Shown here one piece after another: positions 33,801 through 43,298 of a stretch of 61,933 nt of DNA. Every line of letters starts with the position of its first letter. Position 1 is the first letter of the stretch. A model generated the notes under the pieces. It was not told where the DNA came from and did no database searches. It worked only from the letters and a program-made list of their open reading frames with translations. A program made the position numbers and the translations under genes. The DNA comes from Helicobacteraceae bacterium. Its GTDB lineage: Bacteria; Campylobacterota; Campylobacteria; Campylobacterales; Sulfurimonadaceae. The stretch lies in NCBI GenBank assembly GCA_015493495.1, contig WGDB01000114.1, positions 1 through 61,933 on the forward strand, given 5' to 3'.

Positions 33801-36248
33801 ATGAAACGCACCACCAACTTCTTCCAAGCTATTGCTCTTTTTATCTTGTTGGGTTTTATACCCGCAAGTTTTTTCCTGCCCAACGGTACTGCCATTATAT
33901 GGACTGTTGCTATCCCTTTGATCCCCCTTACTATCGTAGTCATAGGCTACAACCGTTGGCGACAACTCTGCCCCTTAGCCTGGATCGCAGCAGTGGGTCA
34001 ATTCCTCCACTGGATCCCAAAACGTAAAGTCTCTGTCTGGTTTGAGAAGAACTATTACTATTTTCAATTTACTCTTCTTTTTACTGCCTTTTGTGCCCGT
34101 CTGCTTTTACTAAACTTTAATGGAACCTATCTCGCACTTTTTTTACTCTTTGTGGCCCTCTCGGCGTTTATAACCAACCTCATTTTTGCCGGTAAGACAT
34201 GGTGTAACTTCTTCTGTCCCGTAGGTGTTGTAGAGAAGATCTACTGTGGCTCCAATGCCCTGCTGAGTGAACAGACTTCAGCTTGCAGTAGTTGTGTCGC
34301 CTGTAAAAGCAACTGTCCCGATATCGACCTGGAAAAAGGATATTGGAAAGAGAACAGTGACCGTTCTAAACGTACCGTCTTTTATGCCTTTGCAGGACTG
34401 GTCTTTGGTTTTTATGCTTACTACTACGCTATCAGTGGGACTTGGACCTACTATTTTGATGGGGGTTGGTCATGTGCCAACTCTGCCTACACAAGTCTCT
34501 TTGCACCCGGATTCTTTTTTCTTCCGATCGTTCCAAAGATTGTTGCCGTACCGCTGACCTTGATCTTTTTCTCTGTTTTAAGTTACCTGTTTTTTGTACA
34601 GATCGAGAAGCTCATTCCCCATCTCAAATGGGCCAAACATAAAGATGCTGCTACGATCGAGCATATTGTGAAGTCTATTGCCGCCTTTGTCGCATTTAAT
34701 ATCTTCTATATCTTTGCAGGTGCACCCACCTTCGTCTACTACCCAACACTCTACGCCCTCTTGCACTTTATAGTGATCGTTGTCTCGTCTGTTATGTTGT
34801 GGAAGGAGATCTTTAGAGAAGAGCGTTTCTATCTTCAAGAGCGTTTTGCCCTCAAAATTTTGAAGAAATGGAAAGGACCGGGACAGGCACCGACCAACCT
34901 AAAAGAGATCTACTACACCTATGCCAACCAGCAAGAGAACCAACAGGACAAACTAGACCTTTATAAAGAGACAGTTTTAGAGATGTTAAGCGATGGAACC
35001 CTCTCCAAAGAGGACTTTACCCTGCTTGACAAGATCCGTGAGCAGTTGGGTCTTAGTGAAAGTGAACATAACAAGGTACTGCGTTCGATCAAACAGGACA
35101 ACAGTGAACTCTTCGACAAAGAGCATGCCCTCTCCTCAGAAAAGATCTACCAACTTAAGATCTATAAAGAGCATCTCTATGAACTACTGGCTCAGGATAC
35201 CCATGCAGACGAAATACGCAAGATCCAACTCCGTTTTCATATTAGTGATGAAGAACATCAAAAGATCTATGACGAGTTGGTCTATGGAGATAACGACCTC
35301 GAAGAGCGTGTTGCAAGCAAGTTTAAACAGCTCAAACAGAGTGCCCGCCTTATCGCGGCACTTACTTTTTACCAAGAACAAAAAAGTTCCTCGTATCTTC
35401 TCTTTTGTCTGTGTAACAGTTTTGAAAAGAAGTTTAAAAAACTCAGCAATACACTTGCCCTGCTCTCACCTCAAGACAGTGAACTGCTTTTAAACCTCAA
35501 CAAAAATGTTCACCTCTATTTTGAAAAAAATGCCAATGAACATGTAGAGATTCCATTTTCAACCCTAATCGCCTCACAGTACAACCATGATCTCAAACAG
35601 ATCATCGACATCTTACAAGATGCTATTATGTACGACACAGAACGTCTCAACCTCCTCATACGTGAGCATCTCGCTTATCAAGAAGAGGAGTTGACCACTG
35701 CGATACTTTACTATTTCTATGAACATAAGTTATATAACATCATTGATTATAGGAGCTACACTAAAAATGAATGCACACTTATCTCAGAAATCACACGGAC
35801 GATTAAAGAGAAAAGCCGTTCCATCACCAATATTGAGATTATGGCCTATCTTCACCGTGTACCTATCTTCAGTACATTGGGCTCAGAGGAGCTCTACCAA
35901 CTGGCCAAAAAAACTAAACGTATGAGCTTTAGAGGCAACAACACCATTGTCAGACAAGGGGACAGTGGAGACTCTTTTTATATCATTACTGAAGGAAATG
36001 CTGATGTCACCATAGAGAAAAATGGTGAGAGCACATATCTGGCTACCCTTTCAAGCGGAGACTACATCGGTGAAGTCAGTATTGTCTCCAACACCAAACG
36101 TACCGCAACTGTAACAACTCAAGGAGTGGTGAACGTACTGCAACTCTCCTCCAAAGCATTTGATGAACTACTCAACCGTCATCCGCATCTGGCACTACGT
36201 ATTATGAAAGATATAACATCCCGTCTTTTGGAACAAAATAGTATTTAA
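33801..36248 (+). CDS. Membrane polyferredoxin (NapH/NosR-like) fused to a C-terminal cyclic-nucleotide-binding domain
   Basis: 815 residues. The N-terminal third has several transmembrane helices with RQLCPLAW, WCNFFCPVG (C135, C139) and a [4Fe-4S] ferredoxin motif CX2CX2CX3CP (C162, C165, C168, C172), as in NapH/NosR/CcoG-type quinol-to-acceptor proteins. After more helices to about residue 345 comes a long charged helical region (about 360-670). The end (about 685-815) is a cNMP-binding domain with RQGDSGDSFYIITEG and the phosphate-binding-cassette-like GDYIGEVSIVSNTKRTATV. Fusing an iron-sulfur membrane module to a ligand-gated regulatory domain is unusual; gating of electron flow is inference. 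Confidence 0.85.
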   Translation: MKRTTNFFQAIALFILLGFIPASFFLPNGTAIIWTVAIPLIPLTIVVIGYNRWRQLCPLAWIAAVGQFLHWIPKRKVSVWFEKNYYYFQFTLLFTAFCARLLLLNFNGTYLALFLLFVALSAFITNLIFAGKTWCNFFCPVGVVEKIYCGSNALLSEQTSACSSCVACKSNCPDIDLEKGYWKENSDRSKRTVFYAFAGLVFGFYAYYYAISGTWTYYFDGGWSCANSAYTSLFAPGFFFLPIVPKIVAVPLTLIFFSVLSYLFFVQIEKLIPHLKWAKHKDAATIEHIVKSIAAFVAFNIFYIFAGAPTFVYYPTLYALLHFIVIVVSSVMLWKEIFREERFYLQERFALKILKKWKGPGQAPTNLKEIYYTYANQQENQQDKLDLYKETVLEMLSDGTLSKEDFTLLDKIREQLGLSESEHNKVLRSIKQDNSELFDKEHALSSEKIYQLKIYKEHLYELLAQDTHADEIRKIQLRFHISDEEHQKIYDELVYGDNDLEERVASKFKQLKQSARLIAALTFYQEQKSSSYLLFCLCNSFEKKFKKLSNTLALLSPQDSELLLNLNKNVHLYFEKNANEHVEIPFSTLIASQYNHDLKQIIDILQDAIMYDTERLNLLIREHLAYQEEELTTAILYYFYEHKLYNIIDYRSYTKNECTLISEITRTIKEKSRSITNIEIMAYLHRVPIFSTLGSEELYQLAKKTKRMSFRGNNTIVRQGDSGDSFYIITEGNADVTIEKNGESTYLATLSSGDYIGEVSIVSNTKRTATVTTQGVVNVLQLSSKAFDELLNRHPHLALRIMKDITSRLLEQNSI

Positions 36249-36338
36249 TATACTTGACATATTTTTAAATAAAACTATCCATGGTTGAGTATAAACACTT
36301 AAAAGAGTGTTAGTATCTACATTTTAAAGAGATTACTC

Positions 36339-36344
36339 TATAAT
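36339..36344 (+). promoter_or_regulatory. Putative -10 box of cassette 1
   Basis: TATAAT in CTCTATAATGTA, 45 bp upstream of the first lipoprotein ATG. A TTGACA at 36254-36259 lies too far away to be its -35. Confidence 0.45.
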
Positions 36345-36388
36345 GTATTTAGATATAAAATAACTGATTAAAATAAAAAAGGGTTATC

Positions 36389-38122
36389 ATGAAGTTTTTG
36401 AGTCTAATTTTGTTCATTTTTCTACTGTTTTCAGGGTGTAGCGAGTCTAATAATAGCAGTGATACACAAGGGAGAGAGGCACCTTTTAGTGTCACACTCT
36501 CTCCCTCACTAGCCCCCGCGACTTACACAACTATTCCTGTAAATTCAAAACTTCTTTTAGATGTCTCTACAGCTTTGGATTCAGCTACTGTAAACAACAG
36601 CTCCGTCTACATCCAAGATATGACAGGGCAGCGACATATAACTGATGTCACACTGGTAAGTAACCAGATCGTCTTACAGCCCAAGGTCTATTTTACAGAA
36701 AACACTACTTATGAGATCATAGTCACAACGGATGTTCATACTGCGGCAGGTGAGAGTCTCAATCGTAAGGCTATCATCTCTTTTACTTCTGGACCAACAA
36801 TTGACAGCACATCACCAACCTTAATGATTACCTTGCCTTCAGGATTTGACAATCCAGAACCATTTGGTATTATCTATTTTCAATTCAGTGAGCCACTCTC
36901 TCCTCTTTTGGACCCAACACTCTTTCGTATTTACGATAACAATGGAGATGTATTAGGAACAACCAAGTTTTCAGGTGCACTGATCTCATTTACTCCTGAG
37001 AGTAACCTGACGTTTAATAAGCAATACTTTGTAGAACTCAACACCAGCAGTATTACCGATCTCTCCAGTAATCCATATAATGGTCCTATTCTCGAAGACT
37101 TTAACTTTACAGTAACATCACTAAGTAACGCAAAGCCTATCGCCACATATAGTGAGACGAGCCAAACCTTTTCTACAAACACTAAGGTCAATACTATTTT
37201 TGCTTTAAGCCCAATAGTTTCAGATGGAAACACCACAACTGAACTCTTTTTAGGTACAGAAGATGGTCTTAAAATCATATCATTTGACCTCAACGATACA
37301 AATTTCTCACACTCTACCTTCACCTATACAGCAGGGCTATCACTTTCTGAAGTTGGCATCGTTTATGACATGGAACTCAATGCAAGTACTGATAGAGCCT
37401 ATTTAGCGACATCTCAAGGTGCTTATATAGTTGATATTAATGACACAAGTAACCCTAGCATCATCAACAGCTACAAAACAGTTGATACAGACAACCACGC
37501 TGTACCTGTATATGGTCTTGATGCAAGCAACACCCACCTCTATCTCGCAGCAACAACACTTGGTATTTATGATCTTAACATTAGTTTTGAATCAGATATC
37601 AGTGTACTTTTTTCTGCTGACACTAATGGCACAGCATTTGACATTGTCGATAATGCAGGGACACTCTTCGTCAGTGATTACAACAAGAACCTGCAACACT
37701 TTGATCTCAATGGAAATCTCCAGGCACCATTAACACCCGGTATATTGGGTACAACACACAACATCATTAGTTATTTTGACAATGGAAATGCTGTCAATGT
37801 CTCTATGGTTGCTGCAGGTATTCGCGGTTTGGGTTATATTGACACCTATCTTGGTTCTCAGGTAGGTACTCTTGCTACACCATCATACACTTCACAGTTA
37901 AGACGCAACGCTTTTGCACCAGATCGCTCATTTGCAGTGCTTAAAGATTTGGGTATTGTCTATTTCTCTCCACTTCAATATTCATCTATAACAATCAATC
38001 AATACCAGTTACTGCCATATGATATCACCTCAGCAGGATATACTGCCTATGAAGCACAAGACCTGAGTATAAACTTTGCAGCAGACACTAATGGTACAAT
38101 TCATGCCTACTATGTTCCTTAA
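36389..38122 (+). CDS. Lipoprotein with Ig-like domains and a propeller-like repeat region (cassette 1)
   Basis: 577 residues with a type II signal peptide and lipobox LLFSGC, so it is a lipoprotein. Two bacterial Ig-like domains of the SbsA/Big_5 type follow. One spans about 45-130 (PVNSKLLLDVSTALDS, NTTYEIIVTTDVHT) and the other about 145-240 (YFQFSEPLSPLLDP, YFVELNTSSITDLSSNPYNG). From about residue 260 there are LVIVD-type repeats (LGTEDGLKIISFDL, YLATSQGAYIVDIND, YLAATTLGIYDLN) that should form a beta-propeller. It is paralogous in architecture to the protein at 40413. It overlaps the next gene by 11 bp. Exact role is unknown; surface or periplasmic adhesion/sensing is possible. Confidence 0.85.
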   Translation: MKFLSLILFIFLLFSGCSESNNSSDTQGREAPFSVTLSPSLAPATYTTIPVNSKLLLDVSTALDSATVNNSSVYIQDMTGQRHITDVTLVSNQIVLQPKVYFTENTTYEIIVTTDVHTAAGESLNRKAIISFTSGPTIDSTSPTLMITLPSGFDNPEPFGIIYFQFSEPLSPLLDPTLFRIYDNNGDVLGTTKFSGALISFTPESNLTFNKQYFVELNTSSITDLSSNPYNGPILEDFNFTVTSLSNAKPIATYSETSQTFSTNTKVNTIFALSPIVSDGNTTTELFLGTEDGLKIISFDLNDTNFSHSTFTYTAGLSLSEVGIVYDMELNASTDRAYLATSQGAYIVDINDTSNPSIINSYKTVDTDNHAVPVYGLDASNTHLYLAATTLGIYDLNISFESDISVLFSADTNGTAFDIVDNAGTLFVSDYNKNLQHFDLNGNLQAPLTPGILGTTHNIISYFDNGNAVNVSMVAAGIRGLGYIDTYLGSQVGTLATPSYTSQLRRNAFAPDRSFAVLKDLGIVYFSPLQYSSITINQYQLLPYDITSAGYTAYEAQDLSINFAADTNGTIHAYYVP

Positions 38123-39284
38123 GCATCTACTCTATCTCAGTATCATCACGCAATACTCCCTGTTTGGGAGTTGCAACACTGCACTTTCTGCTGTCGACTT
38201 AGGTGAGTGTTACGAAGCAGAAGGTAATATCAATCGTGCCCAAGCAGCTTACGAACGTGCACTTATTGAAGACAAGGACAATGTCCCTGCCCGACTTAAA
38301 CTCGCCTCGCTCTATAACAATATGAAGATGAGAAAACAGGCGAATGCTGTACTCATAGAGCTTGATGACAACCAGTTAACACCGCAGCAGCGTACCTCTT
38401 TAGCCGCGCTTAAACAAAATAGAAAAGAGCTCAGTAACTTTAGAGCCAGAACGACACTTGAACTCGGTTATGACAGTAATATCAATATCAGCCCTTTAAC
38501 CGACAACCTGCCTATTGGCGTAGAGCCACGATCTTCGACACTCTTTACTCGTGTCAAAGCTGACAGTAGTTATATGCATGATCTTAGTACTCAAGGGGGT
38601 TGGTACTTTAGAAGTGATGCTAACATCTACTATCAAAACAACTTCTCCGCACATACTTTTGATGTGCTCTATGGTCACATCTCAGTGGGTGGTGGTCATT
38701 ACGGACGGGGGTATTCACTTTATGTCCCGCTCTTTTACAAGCGTTTAGACTATTTAGACCGAGACCTACTGCAAGAGAGTGGTATCAGACCCACACTCAA
38801 CCTCAGCCTCTCCAATAACTTTATCTTTAATGTTACTGCCTCCTATAGTATGCGGCGTTATATCCAGAGTCAAGATAAACTGCGTGATGATGATATTAGC
38901 AGAGTAGAGAGTGCTCTTATCTGGATTGAGAGTAAAAATATGGCCTACCTGCGTGGGCGTTATGAAAACTATATGGCACAAAACAGTGTTCCCATAGCTT
39001 TTACGAATAAAACGCTTTACTACGTTCAAGTGGGTGGTCTCTACAGTTTTAATAACATTGTGGATCTTCGTCTTAACTACCAGTACCGCTATGCCAATTT
39101 TGCACCGTACACTACAATCAAGCGTACAGACAACAACCATGATATAAAAATAAAACTTGAAAAAGATATTTATACCCACCTTCAACTCAGTGCTCAGTAC
39201 CGTTACATGATCAACAACAGTAACTATTATCTGGCAGAATACACCAAACATGAGGCCATACTTGGTCTGATTTACAACTATTAG
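38112..39284 (+). CDS. TPR protein with C-terminal outer-membrane beta-barrel (cassette 1)
   Basis: 390 residues from the ATG at 38112, which gives a signal peptide and an 11-bp overlap with the lipoprotein gene; the track start twelve codons earlier lies inside that gene. Residues about 30-110 form TPR-like helices (GECYEAEGNINRAQAAYERALIEDKDN). From about 120 the sequence is strand-rich with RARTTLELGYDSNINISPL, alternating hydrophobics, and an aromatic C-terminus (LIYNY), as in barrels. The TPR plus GYDSN-type barrel layout resembles Slam/DUF560 surface-lipoprotein translocators, but I cannot confirm that family by eye. If it is correct, the adjacent lipoprotein is an obvious client. Confidence 0.8.
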   Translation: MFLKHLLYLSIITQYSLFGSCNTALSAVDLGECYEAEGNINRAQAAYERALIEDKDNVPARLKLASLYNNMKMRKQANAVLIELDDNQLTPQQRTSLAALKQNRKELSNFRARTTLELGYDSNINISPLTDNLPIGVEPRSSTLFTRVKADSSYMHDLSTQGGWYFRSDANIYYQNNFSAHTFDVLYGHISVGGGHYGRGYSLYVPLFYKRLDYLDRDLLQESGIRPTLNLSLSNNFIFNVTASYSMRRYIQSQDKLRDDDISRVESALIWIESKNMAYLRGRYENYMAQNSVPIAFTNKTLYYVQVGGLYSFNNIVDLRLNYQYRYANFAPYTTIKRTDNNHDIKIKLEKDIYTHLQLSAQYRYMINNSNYYLAEYTKHEAILGLIYNY

Positions 39285-39293
39285 GAGCAGAAG

Positions 39294-40211
39294 ATGAAAA
39301 TCTTACTTTTATGGATCACTTTAACCACAATGCTCTTAGCCAACATTGGAGAAGTGACTGCACTCTCTGGTCACGCCCAATTACAACGTAAAAACGAGAT
39401 AAGTGATATTCTAAAAGGGACAAAAATCCAACAAAAAGATCGAATTACCACGGCTACACGTTCAAAAGTCCAAGTCATTTTAAACGATGATACCGTTGTG
39501 ACCATCGGTCCGGAAAGTGAATACTTTTTTGAGGTCTACAAAGACAATGGTAATGCCGAAGTATTAATGAAGATGACAAGAGGATTTTTTAAGACTGTCA
39601 CTGGAAAAATAGGCAAGGTCGCCCCTCAAAAGTTTAAGATCAAAACACGTGCAGCTACAATTGGGGTACGCGGTACGCAGTTTATGGCTTACGTCACAAA
39701 AAGTGAAGAACATATAGGATGTATTCAAGGGGAGATCATTGTCTGGACTAATGAGGGAACATTTATTGTACCCACAGGAAAAATGATCGTTTACAAAAAT
39801 AATCACTGGGAAATATATAATATTGAAATGGGTGATTTTGCACCTGTACTTGTTGGTATGCTTGTAGAACACCACCCCCTCGATCACAAAAAATTCCAAA
39901 CATTAAGCAGTAGAAATAGTTATCTCTTAGAAGAACAGATCATCAAAGAGGCAGAAGAAAAAGAGCAAGAAGCTTATACCCTGGCTATACAAGCACAAAC
40001 AACAGAAGTGGTTCCTTCATTTTTATATGATGACTTTTTGATCGACACCGCACCTGACTTCATCAACCCCTTTACACTTGATGCCACCTCAAATATACCT
40101 GAGTATCTCTTCCAGGAGCAAACCCTTCAAGACCAAAGTGCACCAACGCAACCATTTAGTTTTGACTTAGGCAGTGACAGTTCAACACCAATCCCTTCAT
40201 TTGTTCCCTAA
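39294..40211 (+). CDS. Exported FecR-domain protein (cassette 1)
   Basis: 305 residues with a signal peptide (MKILLLWITLTTMLLA) and a FecR domain (about 20-170): LKGTKIQQKDRITTATRSKVQVILND, TVVTIGPESEY, RGFFKTVTGKIGK, KIKTRAATIGVRGTQF. No N-terminal cytoplasmic or transmembrane segment follows, so it differs from the sigma regulator FecR and is probably periplasmic. The C-terminal 90 residues are Pro/Thr/Asp/Gln-rich and low-complexity. It follows the TPR-barrel gene by 9 bp. Its counterpart at 43299 shares long blocks such as GFFKTVTGKIGK and KIKTRAATIG. Confidence 0.9.
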   Translation: MKILLLWITLTTMLLANIGEVTALSGHAQLQRKNEISDILKGTKIQQKDRITTATRSKVQVILNDDTVVTIGPESEYFFEVYKDNGNAEVLMKMTRGFFKTVTGKIGKVAPQKFKIKTRAATIGVRGTQFMAYVTKSEEHIGCIQGEIIVWTNEGTFIVPTGKMIVYKNNHWEIYNIEMGDFAPVLVGMLVEHHPLDHKKFQTLSSRNSYLLEEQIIKEAEEKEQEAYTLAIQAQTTEVVPSFLYDDFLIDTAPDFINPFTLDATSNIPEYLFQEQTLQDQSAPTQPFSFDLGSDSSTPIPSFVP

Positions 40212-40412
40212 AACTTACTTATAACAAGGGATTTACATCTTATACTGCAAAAAAAGATATTACCTCTTATTTTAGTATCTTGACAAGACACAATCCCCTC
40301 TTTTGAAAACAGATTGTAGAGATCTCTATAACATAGATAGCACTTTAACACTTTTTTACAATGACTAGACTATACTAAGATAAGACAATAAGATTCTAAC
40401 AAGGAAAGTTTT

Positions 40413-42119
40413 ATGATCAAAGTAATCATTTCTTTTCTTCTATTGCTGTTTATAGTCGGCTGTAACAGTACTAAAGAAGAAGATCCCCAAACTACAAAAG
40501 CTCTAACACAAAGACCCTTGATCTTCCAGCTTTCACCTACTCTCTCTTCTCCTTATGGGCATGTACCGGTAAATTCCCGTTTAGTGGTCACCTCCTCCGA
40601 AGCACTTAACCCTCTGACAGTTAACACAGCCAATGTACTGCTTTTTAAAGACAAAGAACCTGTCAATATCAAAGTTGATCTTGTAGGACAGGACATAGTG
40701 GTGACCCCGTGGGTCTACCTTGATGATCTGAGTGGCTATACTCTACAGATCACAACAGGTGTTACGACCAACACTGGAAAAAGTCTCACGCGTTCAACAT
40801 ATCTTTACTTTGAAAGCGGTTCTCAACTCGATTTTGATGCACCAACCCTATTAAAAACACTTCCTGATATCAATCTAACTTACGATATTGATCCTTATAC
40901 GCATATATACTTTAAGTTCAATGAACCCATCTCCCCTTTTCTCTCACCAAAATCTTACAAGATCATGGTTGCTGGCTTTAATGATGTCAACGATACCAAC
41001 AGTCAGTTCAAAATATCGGGAGATACACTTTCTATCATCCCAGATGTAACCTTCCCTTATGAAACCAGTATTACTATAGAACTTAACACCTCTACACTGA
41101 CGGATCTAGCTGGCAATCCTTTTAACGGCGCTTCACTCATAACGATCAATAGTGGCACCGTCCCTACTAGTAGCGACACACCAAAAACACTTTTTGAAGA
41201 GAGAGAAGGACCCGCCAACCCTGGTGAATCTTTCCTTTCAACACTTACTTTCAATACCCAACGTCATATCAACAACCTGATCATTAATGACAACACATTA
41301 TATATTGCTACACAAGAGGGGCTGCTGCTTCTTGACTTCAATGCTTTTACTGGTGAGTTCACACCGCAAGGCAGTTTAGACTATGATAAAGTCGGTTACA
41401 TATATGATGTTGTCCTCTATCAAGGTAACATACTATTTTTAGCTTCTTCCAAAGGGGTTATCACTCTAGACATCTCTAATAAAAAAGCCCCTAAAATCCT
41501 TGCTCTCTATAAAAGCACTTCACCTGTTTACGCACTGACCATGGGAGACAGCTCAAATGACAACACTCTTTATGCGGCAGGAACACTAAAGGGTCTCCTT
41601 TTATTTGGTATTGATACAGCAGGTATACCTCACCTTAGTAACACTATTGATCTAAATGCCTCACTTATGGATGTCTCTAGAAATAAAGACAGCAATATCA
41701 TACTTGCCCTCTATAACCGCGGTGCAAAACTCTATGAACCCACCAGTTCTCAGGTCATTCCTATGCCTTACACCTTACCTAATGACACTTTTCGACAGGT
41801 AACTGAGACACCTACACAAAGTAAAAACTTTTTTGCTGCTGACATCGGTGGTGTTGTTGCTCTTGATCCTGCAAGTTCCTTATATCCACGTATAGAGGTT
41901 CCTACTGCATCTTGTGTCACCAAAGTGGAAGCCTACCATGCTAATGTCAAAGGCATCGGATTAGCAGGATTCTTTTTTGATTCAGTTGGACAATACGCTA
42001 CCTTTAATTTTAATATACAGACCTTCACTCTCAAAGATTATGGTTCTTTACAATATACCTTCATCTTTTTGGCAGATGACGAAGGTGTCATCCATGTTTT
42101 TCTAGAACCTATCCAGTAA
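40413..42119 (+). CDS. Lipoprotein with Ig-like domains and a propeller-like repeat region (cassette 2)
   Basis: 568 residues with lipobox FIVGC. It has the same order of parts as the protein at 36389: two Big_5-type domains (PVNSRLVVTSSEALNPLTV at about 55; YFKFNEPISPFLSPKSYKIMV at about 165) ending in IELNTSTLTDLAGNPFNGA. LVIVD-like repeats follow (YIATQEGLLLLDF, FLASSKGVITLDISN, YAAGTLKGLLLFGID). The equivalent motifs YFVELNTSSITDLSSNPYNG and IELNTSTLTDLAGNPFNG show direct paralogy, although overall divergence is considerable. A 201-bp noncoding gap separates it from cassette 1, and the next gene follows after 9 bp. Confidence 0.85.
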   Translation: MIKVIISFLLLLFIVGCNSTKEEDPQTTKALTQRPLIFQLSPTLSSPYGHVPVNSRLVVTSSEALNPLTVNTANVLLFKDKEPVNIKVDLVGQDIVVTPWVYLDDLSGYTLQITTGVTTNTGKSLTRSTYLYFESGSQLDFDAPTLLKTLPDINLTYDIDPYTHIYFKFNEPISPFLSPKSYKIMVAGFNDVNDTNSQFKISGDTLSIIPDVTFPYETSITIELNTSTLTDLAGNPFNGASLITINSGTVPTSSDTPKTLFEEREGPANPGESFLSTLTFNTQRHINNLIINDNTLYIATQEGLLLLDFNAFTGEFTPQGSLDYDKVGYIYDVVLYQGNILFLASSKGVITLDISNKKAPKILALYKSTSPVYALTMGDSSNDNTLYAAGTLKGLLLFGIDTAGIPHLSNTIDLNASLMDVSRNKDSNIILALYNRGAKLYEPTSSQVIPMPYTLPNDTFRQVTETPTQSKNFFAADIGGVVALDPASSLYPRIEVPTASCVTKVEAYHANVKGIGLAGFFFDSVGQYATFNFNIQTFTLKDYGSLQYTFIFLADDEGVIHVFLEPIQ

Positions 42120-42128
42120 GGAGCATCA

Positions 42129-43292
42129 ATGAAAAAAACACTTTCTTTTCTACTTATATCCATATTGGTCTCTGCAGAGTGCCTTGAGTATCCTACTGAT
42201 ATCGAAGTGGGTGTCTGCTATGAAAAAGAGGGGAACCTTATTCTTGCACAGGCGGCCTATGAACGGGCATTGATCGCTGACGAAGAGGATGCTTCTGCTC
42301 GTCAGAAGCTCATGGCACTCTATCACAAGATGGGCATGAACTCAGAAGCAGACCAGCTTAATAAAAAGCTCTCTGCCAAAGAGCGTACCTCTCTCGCTGC
42401 CGTACAAGGTTCAGGAGAGATCAAAAACAACACCTTTAGAGCCAGAGCCGAACTTGACATCGGGTATGATAACAACATCGACTTCAACCCAGTAGCTGAC
42501 ACCACCCTTACCCAAGGTGGCGATACTGCTGAGACCGCTTTTTCCAGACTTCAGGCAGACATGAGTTACCTTTATGACATCGGCGAGCTGGCAGGTTGGT
42601 ATCTGCGTACTGATGCCGACATCTTCATCCAGGAGAACTTCTCTGCTCATGACTATGATGTTTTTTTCGGGCGGGTCTACGCGGGTGCCGGTTATCGAGG
42701 TATCAATTACTCACTCTATCTCCCACTCTTCTATGACAGAATCAACTATCTTGATCGTGCACTGATGCAAGAGCGTGGTATACACCCAAACTTAGACCTA
42801 CAGCTCCATCAGTCTCTCATCCTCAACCTGAACCTACTCTATAGCCAACGACGCTACATTCAAGACTACGACCAAGGGAGAGATGACAACATGTACAGTG
42901 CTGGAGCAGGCCTTTTCTGGCTCAAAGGTGGTAACCTGCTTTATTTTAAAACTGGGTATGAGCTCTATAAAGCAACACATCAAGTCCCTATTGCATTTAC
43001 TGAAAAACAGGTTTTCAGTGCCTCAATAGGTGCTTTATACGCATTTGGAAATATCATTGATCTAAGGGCAGATTACCAACTTCGTTACTATTACTATGCT
43101 CTTATATCAACCTCTGATGGCAATATTCAAAGAGGTGACACCAACCATGAGTTTACAGTAGCGCTTGAAAAAGAGTTTTTCAATGACTTTCGTGCACAAC
43201 TGCAATATCGCAATGTCAACAACATCTCCAACTATGCACTCGCCGCATATAAAAAAGATGAGTTACTTTTTGGCGTGATCTATAACTACTAG
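42129..43292 (+). CDS. TPR protein with C-terminal outer-membrane beta-barrel (cassette 2)
   Basis: 387 residues with a signal peptide (MKKTLSFLLISILVSAE). TPR-like helices (VCYEKEGNLILAQAAYERALIADEED) are nearly identical in key positions to the protein at 38112. A strand-rich barrel follows, starting RARAELDIGYDNNIDFNPV and ending in the aromatic VIYNY. The pair share KERTSLAA-type text before the barrel and NFSAHDYDVFFG-type segments (NFSAHTFDVLYG in copy 1). An AAGGAG Shine-Dalgarno precedes the start. It is likely the transport or anchoring partner of the upstream lipoprotein, by inference from two independent repeats of the linkage. Confidence 0.8.
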   Translation: MKKTLSFLLISILVSAECLEYPTDIEVGVCYEKEGNLILAQAAYERALIADEEDASARQKLMALYHKMGMNSEADQLNKKLSAKERTSLAAVQGSGEIKNNTFRARAELDIGYDNNIDFNPVADTTLTQGGDTAETAFSRLQADMSYLYDIGELAGWYLRTDADIFIQENFSAHDYDVFFGRVYAGAGYRGINYSLYLPLFYDRINYLDRALMQERGIHPNLDLQLHQSLILNLNLLYSQRRYIQDYDQGRDDNMYSAGAGLFWLKGGNLLYFKTGYELYKATHQVPIAFTEKQVFSASIGALYAFGNIIDLRADYQLRYYYYALISTSDGNIQRGDTNHEFTVALEKEFFNDFRAQLQYRNVNNISNYALAAYKKDELLFGVIYNY

Positions 43293-43298
43293 GAGAAG

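Noticed and set aside
36254-36259. TTGACA as the -35 of the cassette 1 promoter
   Set aside because: No acceptable -10 lies 16-18 bp downstream; the TATAAT at 36339 is 79 bp further on.
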